Part shown: positions 27,006 through 35,377 of the stretch, piece by piece
Layout: the number at the start of each line of letters is the position of its first letter
Position numbering within the stretch: the stretch's first letter is position 1
Origin: Massilia sp. BSC265
Lineage (GTDB): Bacteria > Pseudomonadota > Gammaproteobacteria > Burkholderiales > Burkholderiaceae_D
Length of the DNA stretch: 64,000 nucleotides
Direction of reading: 5' to 3'
Assembly (NCBI RefSeq): GCF_000740675.1
Contig: NZ_JPXI01000033.1
Coordinates: forward strand, 496,001-560,000
The notes under the pieces: model-generated
What the model was told of the DNA's origin: nothing
The model's input: only the letters and a program-made list of their open reading frames with translations
Databases searched by the model: none
Made by a program: the position numbers and the translations under genes

Positions 27006-29297
27006 ATGAACCCCATGTACCAGCCATTTCTACTTCGACCGACTGCGCGTGCCGCGGTGTTTGCCGCTTTGCTGCTCCCGGCCGCCGTGCCGGCAAGCGC
27101 CGGCATCCTGGACGAAGTCCCGCTGCCGGACATCAGCGCCGTGACCGACTACCGCCCGAAGATTCCGCTGCGGGTGTACTCGGCCGACAAGGTCCTGATC
27201 GGCGAGTTCGGCACCGAGCGGCGCGACTTCGTGCCGATCGCAAAGATCCCTCCCCTGATGAAGGCAGCCGTGCTGTCGATCGAAGATGCGCGCTTCTACG
27301 AGCACAGCGGCATCGACTGGATCCGCGCGCTCGGCGCCGCCAAGGCCAACCTGGCTTCCCTTGGAAGCTTCCGCCAGGGCGGCTCGACCATCACCATGCA
27401 GGTTGCGCGCAACTTCTTCCTGTCGCGCGACAAGACCCTGCCGCGCAAGCTGACCGAAGTTGCCCTGGCCTACAAGATCGAGCAGGCCCTGTCCAAGGAC
27501 CAGATCCTGGAGGTCTACATGAACCAGATCTACCTGGGCCAGCGTTCCTACGGCTTCGCCAGCGCGGCGCGCACCTATTTCGGCAAGCCGCTGGAAAACC
27601 TCAGCCTGGCCGAGACCGCGATGCTGGCCGGCCTGCCGCAGAACCCGTCGCGCCACAACCCGGTCGCCAACCCGGAACGCGCACAGGAGCGCCAGCGGGT
27701 GGTCCTCAAGCGCATGCTGGCACTGGGCAAGATCACCGAAGCGCAGTACCAGCGTGCCCTGGCCGAACCGCTGCGCGTGCGGCGCGACGGCGGCGGGCCG
27801 GGCGCCGGCGCGGAATACGTCGCCGAGCTGGCACGCCAGGCCGCCCATGCGCGCTTCGGCCAGGCGGCCTACGAGCACGGCTACACGGTCACGACCAGCA
27901 TCAACGCGGCCGAGCAGACGGCTGCCTATGAAGCGGTGCGCCGCAACGCCATCGCCTATGACCGCCGCCACGGCTACCGGGGCCCGGAGGCGCACATCAC
28001 GCTGCCGAAAGCGGAGGAAGAGCGCGAGGAAGCGATCAACGAGGCCCTGCACAAGCGCCCCGTGGTCGGCGGTTTCACGCCGGCCGTGGTGCTGGCGGCC
28101 TCGCCCAAGCGGGTGCGGGTCGCCACCCGCGACGGCGAGACCATCGAGATCAAGGCCGGGGGACTTGCCTTCGCGGCCCCTGCCCTGCTGCCTTCGGCCA
28201 AGGCCGGCCTCAAGCTGGCGCCCGGCGCCGTGGTGCGCATCGCCCAGTCCAATCGTACAAGCGGCAAGGACAGCTGGGCCATTACGCAGCTGCCGCAGGT
28301 GGCATCGGCGTTTGTGGCGATCGAGGCCCAGACCGGCCTGGTCCGCGCCATGGTGGGAGGCTTCGACTACCAGCTGCAGAAGCTCAACCATGTGACGCAA
28401 GCCTGGCGCCAGCCGGGGTCGAGCATCAAGCCCTTCGTGTACTCGGCGGCGCTGGAGCGCGGTTTCTTCCCGGGCACGACCATCCTGGACGAGCCGCTCG
28501 ATTTTTCGGATGAGAAGGCCTATGCCAACTGGTCGCCGCGCAACGACGACGGCACGTTCGAAGGCCCGGTGACGATCCGCCATGCGCTCACGCATTCGCG
28601 CAACGTGCCGACGGTGCGCATGCTGCGCGCACTCGACGTGGACTATGCACGCGGGCACCTGGAGCGCTTCGGCTTCGACATGGCGCGCCACCCCGGCAAC
28701 CTGACCCTGGCCCTCGGCACCGGCGCGGTGACGCCGCTGCAGCTGGCGGGTGCCTATGCGGTGCTGGCCAACGGCGGCTACCGCGTCGAGCCGAGCTTGA
28801 CGATGACAATCCAGGACCGCAACGGCAAGGTGCTGTTCGAGAGCGGCAAGCCACGTCCCCTGCAAGAAGGAGCGCGCGTGCTCGACCCGCGCAATGCCTT
28901 CATCCTCGATTCCATGCTGCGCGACGTGGCGCGCTTCGGCACCGGCGCGCAGGCATCGCGCCTGCTGGGCCGGGCCGACCTTGCCGGCAAGACCGGGACC
29001 ACCAGCAACGCCATCGACGGCTGGTTCGCGGGCTATGGCGGCAATGTGGTGGCGGTGGCGTGGATGGGCTACGACGAGCCGCGCTCGCTGGGCACTCACG
29101 AATTCGGCTCCACGCTGGCCCTTCCGGTGTGGGTCGACTACATGCGCGTGGCGCTGGCGAAGACGCCGCAGCGCGAGCGTACGCCGCCCGAGGGCGTGGT
29201 GCGTGCCGGCGGTGACTGGGTGTATGCGGAGTTTGCCGAGCCGGCGCCGGGCGTCGCGCAAGGCACTGCTGCGCCCGTAGCGCAGCAGTTGCCGTAA
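27006..29297 (+). CDS. mrcA: Penicillin-binding protein 1A (bifunctional glycosyltransferase/transpeptidase)
   Basis: This protein of about 763 residues has an N-terminal hydrophobic segment (about 13-32) that could be an anchor or a cleaved signal. Then come GT51 glycosyltransferase motifs EDARFYEHSGID (catalytic Glu about 93), QGGSTITMQVARN and the RKLTEVALAYKIEQAL helix. The transpeptidase has SxxK (SSIK, about 472), SRN and KTGTT. It polymerises and cross-links peptidoglycan. The ATG at 27006 is chosen over 26952 because the upstream residues look non-coding. An OB-like linker of about 100 residues divides the two domains, as in PBP1A. Confidence 0.93.
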   Translation: MNPMYQPFLLRPTARAAVFAALLLPAAVPASAGILDEVPLPDISAVTDYRPKIPLRVYSADKVLIGEFGTERRDFVPIAKIPPLMKAAVLSIEDARFYEHSGIDWIRALGAAKANLASLGSFRQGGSTITMQVARNFFLSRDKTLPRKLTEVALAYKIEQALSKDQILEVYMNQIYLGQRSYGFASAARTYFGKPLENLSLAETAMLAGLPQNPSRHNPVANPERAQERQRVVLKRMLALGKITEAQYQRALAEPLRVRRDGGGPGAGAEYVAELARQAAHARFGQAAYEHGYTVTTSINAAEQTAAYEAVRRNAIAYDRRHGYRGPEAHITLPKAEEEREEAINEALHKRPVVGGFTPAVVLAASPKRVRVATRDGETIEIKAGGLAFAAPALLPSAKAGLKLAPGAVVRIAQSNRTSGKDSWAITQLPQVASAFVAIEAQTGLVRAMVGGFDYQLQKLNHVTQAWRQPGSSIKPFVYSAALERGFFPGTTILDEPLDFSDEKAYANWSPRNDDGTFEGPVTIRHALTHSRNVPTVRMLRALDVDYARGHLERFGFDMARHPGNLTLALGTGAVTPLQLAGAYAVLANGGYRVEPSLTMTIQDRNGKVLFESGKPRPLQEGARVLDPRNAFILDSMLRDVARFGTGAQASRLLGRADLAGKTGTTSNAIDGWFAGYGGNVVAVAWMGYDEPRSLGTHEFGSTLALPVWVDYMRVALAKTPQRERTPPEGVVRAGGDWVYAEFAEPAPGVAQGTAAPVAQQLP

Positions 29298-29306
29298 AAA
29301 GGGCGG

Positions 29307-29329
29307 GTGCCGGAGAGGGTATCCGGCAC
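29307..29329. terminator. Stem-loop between convergent PBP1A and cytochrome genes
   Basis: GTGCCGGA/TCCGGCAC pair across a 7-base loop, ten bases past the PBP1A stop. No T-run follows, so factor-independent termination is uncertain. Confidence 0.35.
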
Positions 29330-29356
29330 GCCGCCGTGTGATCGCTTGTTGATCGT

Positions 29357-29878
29357 CTATTTTGGCGGCGCCGGGAACAGGATCGCCGGCCCCTTCGGGG
29401 CCACGCCCGGGGCGAGCGCGGCAGGCGCCGGCTTGCCGGCCGGGCCAAGGTGGCGCACGAAACGGTAGATCGCGCGCAGGTCCTCCTTGTCCATCTGGTG
29501 CAGCGTGAACCAGGGCATCGGCGGGCGCGCCCGCATGGTCTGTGCCATCCTGATCCAGTCGTCCTCCCCGACCGCATTCATCGACAGGCGCAGGTTGGTC
29601 GGGTAGGTCGTGCCCCAGGGACCGCGCCAGCCCAGCTGGTCGCCCATGAGCCAGTCCTTTTCCGGCACCTTGCCGGCGCTCATGCCATAGCCGGCGGTGT
29701 GGCAGTCGTTGCAGCCGCCGACCTTCACAAGGTAGCGACCGCGCTCGATGTATTTGCCTTGGGCTGAGGCGTTCGCGCCGGGCTGCTGGGGATTGTTCTG
29801 TGCGGCCTGGACAGTGGCTGGCATGGCCAGGGCGAGCAGCACGGCGGCAATGCATGCCTTGTGGAGAATAGCGATCAT
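29357..29878 (-). CDS. Periplasmic class I cytochrome c
   Basis: This 173-residue protein has a signal peptide (MIAILHKACIAAVLLALAMPATVQA) and one haem c site, CNDCH at about 56-60. The ARPPMPWFTLHQM segment probably supplies the distal Met ligand. The ending is Pro-rich. It resembles small cytochromes used as electron carriers for periplasmic dehydrogenases, but no partner enzyme is adjacent. I take the ATG at 29878 because the signal peptide starts there; a longer open frame upstream is not protein-like. It converges with PBP1A and lies 138 bases downstream of the DUF4139 gene on the other side. Confidence 0.85.
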   Translation of the reverse strand: MIAILHKACIAAVLLALAMPATVQAAQNNPQQPGANASAQGKYIERGRYLVKVGGCNDCHTAGYGMSAGKVPEKDWLMGDQLGWRGPWGTTYPTNLRLSMNAVGEDDWIRMAQTMRARPPMPWFTLHQMDKEDLRAIYRFVRHLGPAGKPAPAALAPGVAPKGPAILFPAPPK

Positions 29879-30016
29879 GTAGTCCGTTCCTGATGTTGGC
29901 CGGTGCATGATGCGGTGATGCGCGCGAGGCCGGCTGTTTTTTGTCAATAGTCGACAAGATAGCCGGCGCTCGCAGGCGATGGCAGCCCCACGCCTGGGGG
30001 AATTGTGCATACCCGC

Positions 30017-31618
30017 TTAGGGCAAGCCCTGCACCGTCCCCTCTTTCGGATAGTCAATCACGTAGTCGACATTGAAGCGGGCCGTTTCGTTCGGCTTCAG
30101 GCTCCGCTCCCAGCCCACGATGCCGCGCCGGTGTTGCCAGTCCCTGACGGTCGGCTCCGGATGCAAGGAAATCTTTGCGCCGATCTTGTCCGACTGGCTG
30201 ACCGGGGTCGGCTCGAGCACCAGGATATCGATCGGCTGGCGGTGGAAGCTCGTCACCACGTAGGTGTCGGCGATGCGCTTCTGGTTCTCGCGGTTGAACA
30301 AGCCCACTTCGCCCGATTTCTCGTTGCGGCGCTCGGTAGCGACGCGCACCAGCGGGTCGCGCCCGAAGGCCATCGTGAAGCGCTCGCTCGACTGGGGATT
30401 CCAGTGCAATGCACCGACATAGGAGCCATCGCGGCGCAGCTGCACCTGGCCCGGCAGCCAGACGCCATCGGGCCGCGCCGCGTCGATGGTGAGCACTGCC
30501 GCATCCTTGTTGTCGCGCGGCGCAATGCGCACCAGCTGCTTGACCGGCAGGCTTTGCTTGGCCAGGCCGACCGAGATCTCGCGGCCGTCGGACGCCAGGT
30601 CGACCCGGGCCGGCACTTCGAATTCGGTCGTGAACGCGCCCTGCGTCTCGATGACCGGCGCGATGTAGTCGTCGGCGACCCGCGAGCCCGTGACCGTCAC
30701 GGGTGCCGGCGCCGGTGGCGGCGCAGGTGCGCGCGGCCGGATGGAGCGGTATTGGACCATCTCTTGCGCCTCCTGCGGCGGCTGGTGGGTCAGCAGCCAG
30801 GGCAAGGGATCGGGCGCATGGGTAGCCAGGTTCGGCTGGCCGGTCGACAGGCGCAGCCTGACGCGGCTCCAGTCCTCGCCGGTCTTTTGCGAGATCGCCG
30901 CCATCCGCTCCAGCTCGACCGTGGAGGCGTTGGAATCCAGCGATGCGCGATAGGTCGGCTTCCATCCGGCGCGGCTGACCTGGTAGGACAACAGGATCTT
31001 GCCGGGCTGGCGCGCCGCGACCGCCACGGTCATGCTGCGGCTGTCGCGCGTGCTGGCCTGGACCTTGGCGAGTCCGCCCTTGAGGGCCTCGAGCTGCTTT
31101 GCCAGCGCACGCTTCTTTACTTCGGCCTCGTGCATGCGTGCCAGGGCCTCGCTGCCGCCCTTGCGGATCGCGTCCAGGGTGCCCAGCAGGGCCTTGGGAT
31201 CGCTGGGTCCGGCGCGGCCAGCAGCGTTCTCGCCGCCGCCCAGGCGCTCGAGGTAGCCCTGCACCAGCTGGGCCGACTTGATCTCCGCATCGACCAGTGC
31301 GACCTGGTCCTGCAGCGCCTGGATCTTCGCTTCCAGCTCCGCCTCACGCGGGCTCGGGCTGTCGATCGCGCGCTGGTCGCGCGTGAGCACCTGCCCGACC
31401 TGGATGCCCGGATCGGCCTGCAGGCGCACGGTATCGGTGTTGAAGTTGGCCAGCAGGCCCGTGATCTCGACCTGGGTCATGCCCGGCGCCACCTGCACCA
31501 CGCGTTCCACCGTGGCGCTGCCGGGATACAGGGTGACGCTCTGGATCGGCGCCTCGACGGCGGAGGCGCCGGATGCGGCCAGCGCCAGGAGGATGGTCCA
31601 CTGCTGCTTGAATGCCAT
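30017..31618 (-). CDS. DUF4139/DUF4140 (MuiA-like) exported protein
   Basis: This 533-residue protein has a signal peptide (MAFKQQWTILLALAASGASA), an N-terminal DUF4140 strand region (LYPGSATVERVVQVAPGMTQVEI), a coiled coil (about 90-130 and 150-180) and a DUF4139 beta domain (about 200-533) ending in RFNVDYVIDYPKEG. A Pro/Ala-rich stretch (APAPPPAPAPV) lies near residue 300. The family includes the mucoidy inhibitor MuiA of Myxococcus and Streptomyces; its biochemical role is not settled. The gene stands alone, 88 bases after the chemoreceptor gene. Confidence 0.82.
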   Translation of the reverse strand: MAFKQQWTILLALAASGASAVEAPIQSVTLYPGSATVERVVQVAPGMTQVEITGLLANFNTDTVRLQADPGIQVGQVLTRDQRAIDSPSPREAELEAKIQALQDQVALVDAEIKSAQLVQGYLERLGGGENAAGRAGPSDPKALLGTLDAIRKGGSEALARMHEAEVKKRALAKQLEALKGGLAKVQASTRDSRSMTVAVAARQPGKILLSYQVSRAGWKPTYRASLDSNASTVELERMAAISQKTGEDWSRVRLRLSTGQPNLATHAPDPLPWLLTHQPPQEAQEMVQYRSIRPRAPAPPPAPAPVTVTGSRVADDYIAPVIETQGAFTTEFEVPARVDLASDGREISVGLAKQSLPVKQLVRIAPRDNKDAAVLTIDAARPDGVWLPGQVQLRRDGSYVGALHWNPQSSERFTMAFGRDPLVRVATERRNEKSGEVGLFNRENQKRIADTYVVTSFHRQPIDILVLEPTPVSQSDKIGAKISLHPEPTVRDWQHRRGIVGWERSLKPNETARFNVDYVIDYPKEGTVQGLP

Positions 31619-31706
31619 GGTTTCCTTAGGAATCGATGTGATTCAGGCAGCGTACCAGACGGCGGGCGCCGAAAAACCTCGGAAACTCACGGCGCTCCGC
31701 CCTGCT

Positions 31707-33359
31707 TCAGGATCCTGCCCAGGCCAGCTGCACCGGGCTGGCCCCCCCGGTGCGTGCCGCTGCATGGGCGGCCGGTGCGGGCAGGCTGCCGGCTTCGTCC
31801 ACCCGGAACACGCTCACCTGCTGCGCCAGGCCGGCGGCGCTTTCCTGCAGCGACTGGGCGGCACTGGCGGCTTCCTCGACCAGGGCGGCATTCTGCTGGG
31901 TGACCTGGTCCATCTGGCTGATGGCCTGGTGGATCTGCTCGATGCCCGCACTCTGCTCGCTGGTGGCCGCCGTGATTTCCGCCATGATGTCGGCCACGCG
32001 GCGCACGCTTTGCACGATGTCTTCCATGGTGGCGCCAGCCTGGCTGACCAGGCGGCTGCCGCTGTCCACCTTGTCGACCGAATCGGTGATCAATGCCTTG
32101 ATTTCCTTGGCGGCGCCCGCCGAGCGCTGCGCCAGGTTGCGCACTTCGGAAGCGACGACCGCGAAGCCGCGGCCCTGTTCTCCGGCCCGCGCAGCCTCCA
32201 CGGCCGCGTTCAGCGCGAGGATATTGGTCTGGAAGGCGATGCCGTCGATGACAGCGATGATGTCGACGATCTTGCGCGCCGAATCATTGATCGCGCCCAT
32301 CGTGTCCACCACTTCGGCGACGACCGCGCCGCCACGCGTAGCCACGTTGGAGGCCGCGGCCGCCAGGTCGTTGGCCTGGCGCGCGTTGTCGGCGTTCTGG
32401 CGCACGGTCGTGGTCAGTTCTTCCACCGAGGCGGCGGTTTCTTCGATGGCGCTGGCCTGCTGTTCGGTACGCGAGGACAGGTCCAAGTTGCCGGCGGCGA
32501 TCTGGCTGGATGCCGTCGCGATGACCTCGCTGCCGCTGCGCACTTCGCCGACGATCCCGGCGAGGCTGGCGTTCATGTCACGCAGCGCCGCGAGCAACTG
32601 GCCGAATTCGTTGCGGCTATCGACCTCGATACGCGCGCTCAGGTCGCCATCGGCGACGCGCCGTGCCAGGCCGACGGCAGTACCGAGCGGACCGGTGATG
32701 GCGCGCACCAGGTAGACCGTGGCAGCCGCCGCGAACAGGACTGCCAGCACGATGGCGCCGATGGTCAGCATGTTCAGCTGGCGCAGTTCGGCATGCAGTT
32801 CCTGGCTTTGCTTGACGTTGCGCGCGCTGATGTCGTCCTGCAGGTCCTTGTAGGCTTTCTGGCCTTTCAGGTAGGTCGGATTGATCTGCTTGATCAGGAT
32901 GGACTGCGCCAGGTCCCAGTCGCCGGCCTCGAGGGCGCGTGCGGCATCGCGGGTCATCTGCACGCCGAAATCCTGGCTGGCCTCCTGCCAGCGCGCTACT
33001 GCTTCCTTGATTTCAGGACGGTGCAGCGATGCCAGCAGTGCGTCGCGTTCCTTTTCCAGTTCAGCCGTATTAGTCGTGATGTTATTGAAATGGTTTGCCA
33101 GCGGATGGTCGTGCATCACCGCATATTTGCTTTCCGGGTTGTGCTGCAGCGCCTGCAGGACCTGGCTGCGGTTGCTTTCCATGCGATGGACCATGTTCGC
33201 CAGAGTCAGTTGCTGCTTGGCGCTGTACAGAGCGGTATTTTCGAGCAGGTCGACCGAACGCTGGGTCGAGTAATAACCGAGGCCGCCAACCGCCATGGTC
33301 ACGGCAATGAGGGCGCCCGTCACGGACGTAATGACGTGCTTGATGCGAAAGTTCTTCAT
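31707..33359 (-). CDS. Methyl-accepting chemotaxis protein
   Basis: This 550-residue chemoreceptor has an N-terminal membrane helix (about 9-28), a four-helix-bundle periplasmic sensor domain (about 30-188), a second membrane helix (about 190-212), a HAMP domain ([22 protein letters not shown]) and a cytosolic signalling domain with the hairpin tip [33 protein letters not shown]. The NWETF-type CheR-binding tail is absent. The ligand is unknown. It is divergent from an AraC regulator; no che genes are near, so it serves a pathway encoded elsewhere. Confidence 0.95.
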   Translation of the reverse strand: MKNFRIKHVITSVTGALIAVTMAVGGLGYYSTQRSVDLLENTALYSAKQQLTLANMVHRMESNRSQVLQALQHNPESKYAVMHDHPLANHFNNITTNTAELEKERDALLASLHRPEIKEAVARWQEASQDFGVQMTRDAARALEAGDWDLAQSILIKQINPTYLKGQKAYKDLQDDISARNVKQSQELHAELRQLNMLTIGAIVLAVLFAAAATVYLVRAITGPLGTAVGLARRVADGDLSARIEVDSRNEFGQLLAALRDMNASLAGIVGEVRSGSEVIATASSQIAAGNLDLSSRTEQQASAIEETAASVEELTTTVRQNADNARQANDLAAAASNVATRGGAVVAEVVDTMGAINDSARKIVDIIAVIDGIAFQTNILALNAAVEAARAGEQGRGFAVVASEVRNLAQRSAGAAKEIKALITDSVDKVDSGSRLVSQAGATMEDIVQSVRRVADIMAEITAATSEQSAGIEQIHQAISQMDQVTQQNAALVEEAASAAQSLQESAAGLAQQVSVFRVDEAGSLPAPAAHAAARTGGASPVQLAWAGS

Positions 33360-33412
33360 GAGGGTGGAAATGGATAGAGGGAATTCGGCAGGATGCCGCT
33401 AAGCCGTTGTAT

Positions 33413-33486
33413 TTTCGACGAATTTGAGGAATTTTTCCATGCGGAAACTATGCGTATCGTCCAGAATACCTGTCTCTTCGTCGAAA
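33413..33486. promoter_or_regulatory. Paired 10-bp inverted copies in the mcp-araC gap
   Basis: TTTCGACGAA (33413-33422) and its exact reverse complement TTCGTCGAAA (33477-33486) are 64 bases apart, about six helical turns. They sit between divergent promoters, a classic position for an AraC-family looping operator. Confidence 0.5.
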
Positions 33487-33495
33487 TTTGCTGAT

Positions 33496-34317
33496 ATGGA
33501 CCATTTGTCTCTGCTCGTCGGGCGTCATGCCTTCAACGCCCGCATTTTTTTCAACGGAAGCTTCTGCGACGTCAACGAATTCCACGAAAACGGTGTCTCG
33601 GGCCACCTGCACCTGGTGCGATGCGGGCCGGTCGAGTTTGTCCACGACGATGGTTCGGTGCTGCGTGTCGACCTGCCATCGCTGGTGTTTTATCCGCGCG
33701 GCAGCAGCCATCGCCTGCAAGTGCCAGTGGGACATTCTGCCTCGCTGCTGTGCGCGGATATCGTATTCGAGGACGGTGTAGACAATCCGTTGGCACGTGT
33801 CTTGCCCGACTGCCTCCATACGCCGCTGTCCGGCATCGCCGGACTGGGCGCCACGCTCGACCTGCTGTTCGGCGAAGCGGCCGGCGCCGCGCCGGGGCGC
33901 GAGCTGATCCTGGACCGCATGTGCGATGTCCTGCTTATCCAGTTCCTCCGGCGCGAGTTTGAGAATGGCAAGCTGTCGCTTGGCCTGCTGGCCGGCCTGG
34001 CCGACCGCCAGCTGTCGCTTGCCCTGGCGGTAATCCACGAGCGGCCTCATGAACCCTGGACCTTGCAGTCCCTGGCGGGCATTGCGTGCATGTCACGCGC
34101 CGCATTCGCCGAACATTTTCGCGAGGTAATGGGCATACCGCCGGGCGAATACCTGACACGCTGGCGCCTGACGCTCGGCGGCAGGCTGCTACGCCAGGGA
34201 CTGCCGGTCAAGCTGGTCAGCAGCCGGACCGGCTATACCAGTGCGTCCACCTTCACGCGAGCCTTTACCGCACAGATGGGCGCTTCGCCGCGCGACTGGC
34301 TCAAGCGAGCGGCCTGA
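33496..34317 (+). CDS. AraC-family transcriptional regulator
   Basis: This 273-residue regulator has an N-terminal cupin sensor (MDHLSLLVGRHAFNARIFFNG...GPVEFVHDDG...LVFYPRGSSHRL) followed by two AraC helix-turn-helix motifs in the C-terminal third (LQSLAGIACMSRAAFAEHFREVMG and LVSSRTGYTSASTFTRAFTAQMGASP). The start at 33496 (MDHLSLL) fits the family; an upstream frame to 33424 would include the paired palindromes and is not conserved-looking. Divergence from the chemoreceptor suggests it controls that gene or itself. Confidence 0.88.
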   Translation: MDHLSLLVGRHAFNARIFFNGSFCDVNEFHENGVSGHLHLVRCGPVEFVHDDGSVLRVDLPSLVFYPRGSSHRLQVPVGHSASLLCADIVFEDGVDNPLARVLPDCLHTPLSGIAGLGATLDLLFGEAAGAAPGRELILDRMCDVLLIQFLRREFENGKLSLGLLAGLADRQLSLALAVIHERPHEPWTLQSLAGIACMSRAAFAEHFREVMGIPPGEYLTRWRLTLGGRLLRQGLPVKLVSSRTGYTSASTFTRAFTAQMGASPRDWLKRAA

Positions 34318-34429
34318 CTCTGGCAGACGGGCTTCTCCTGTGTGAGATTCGGCATATTTTCGTGCAGATCGTCTCGAAAACATTGCATGACGTCTTTTGG
34401 CGCTGAAATCTATCGAATTTGCGCGTATA

Positions 34430-34443
34430 TTTCCACGTGGAAA
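34430..34443. promoter_or_regulatory. Perfect 14-bp palindrome with CACGTG core
   Basis: TTTCCACGTGGAAA is a gapless dyad, 87 bases upstream of the 92-residue protein gene. It may be the operator of that gene and the GAF-protein gene behind it. The cognate regulator is unknown. Confidence 0.45.
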
Positions 34444-34529
34444 CAGGGTGTGCAATTGTTGCAAGCCCACATCTACTTCTCTCCCGATCTGAGCGGGTAA
34501 AGTCAGCACACTCTTATAAGGCCCATAAC

Positions 34530-34808
34530 ATGGAAGCGTCATCTGCCGTAAATCGCTATAAGCTTGCACCGCCAAGCGAACAGGACCTGTTCGTTTCGCT
34601 GAACCGTTTGATGAAACCCGAAGAGTCCCAGCAATTGTGGACCACGGCTTGTCGTCAGGTAGGCGCCCGCTCGCCGCTCTCGGTCGACCAGTTCGAGCGT
34701 GTGCTCGTACAGCTGAAAGAGGCCAAAGGCCTGGCGTCGATCGCGGCCAGCTCCACGCTGGTACGCCTGAAGTCGTACCGTACGCTTTCCAAGATGAATT
34801 CCAAGTAA
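34530..34808 (+). CDS. Small cytosolic protein of unknown function
   Basis: This 92-residue protein begins MEASSAVNRYKLAPP and has mixed helices (DLFVSLNRLMKPEESQQLW, DQFERVLVQLKEAKGLASIAAS), no signal peptide, no membrane segment and no Cys pair beyond a single Cys. AAGG eight bases before the ATG at 34530 fixes this start. It runs directly into a GAF-domain gene 11 bases on, so the two are cotranscribed. I do not recognise a family; the charge and helical content suggest a DNA- or protein-binding adaptor, but that is a guess. Confidence 0.75.
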   Translation: MEASSAVNRYKLAPPSEQDLFVSLNRLMKPEESQQLWTTACRQVGARSPLSVDQFERVLVQLKEAKGLASIAASSTLVRLKSYRTLSKMNSK

Positions 34809-34819
34809 CGAGGACGAAA

Positions 34820-35350
34820 ATGAATGACCCATACGCTCCCAGCCCGGAACTGGATCCGGTCCTGGATGTCGCCAGGCTGCAGGAAATTGCTGACCTGGAC
34901 CTGTTTGCGCCGGAAGTGAGCAATATTCTTTCCGATCTGGCTCGGGAAGCCAGCACCCGGCTGGACCTGCCGCTTGGCATGGTTAACATCGTGCTCGACG
35001 AGGCGCAGTACGTCGCGGCCCACCATGGTGTAGGTGGATGGATCGCAGAGGCCCAAGGAACGCCGGTCGAATGGGCCTTCTGCCGATTTGCCGTGCGCGA
35101 CCGTACCGATTTCGTGGTCGAGGACGCGCATGTCCATGAGCGCGTGAAGGACAATCCTCTCGTTACCGAAGACGGCCTGCGCTGCTATGCGGGTATTCCT
35201 CTCATCACGTCCCGCGGCCACGCCCTGGGGTCCTTCTGTGTAGCCGGTACCGAGGCGCGCAGCTTTGACGAGGCCGAGATGAAGGTCTTGCGCGACTTGG
35301 CGGCCGAGGCCATCCGCCGCATCGAGGACAGGCGCGCAGTCGCCGCCTGA
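34820..35350 (+). CDS. GAF-domain protein
   Basis: This 176-residue single GAF domain (about 25-170) has DLAREASTRLDLPLGMVNIVLDEAQYVAAHHGV, an EWAFCRFAVRD segment with one Cys, FVVEDAHVHERVKDNPLV and CYAGIPLITSRGHALGSFCV. The order resembles free-standing GAF sensors that bind small molecules or haem. No output domain is attached. A GAGGA Shine-Dalgarno lies seven bases before the ATG. It is probably cotranscribed with the preceding unknown gene and is convergent with the hybrid kinase. Confidence 0.85.
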   Translation: MNDPYAPSPELDPVLDVARLQEIADLDLFAPEVSNILSDLAREASTRLDLPLGMVNIVLDEAQYVAAHHGVGGWIAEAQGTPVEWAFCRFAVRDRTDFVVEDAHVHERVKDNPLVTEDGLRCYAGIPLITSRGHALGSFCVAGTEARSFDEAEMKVLRDLAAEAIRRIEDRRAVAA

Positions 35351-35377
35351 GCTGGTGCTCTGGAGGCCGGTCCCTGG

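Noticed and set aside
27030..29957. Open frame of about 975 codons on the minus strand over PBP1A
   Set aside because: Antisense shadow of the PBP1A gene, lacking protein-like motifs.
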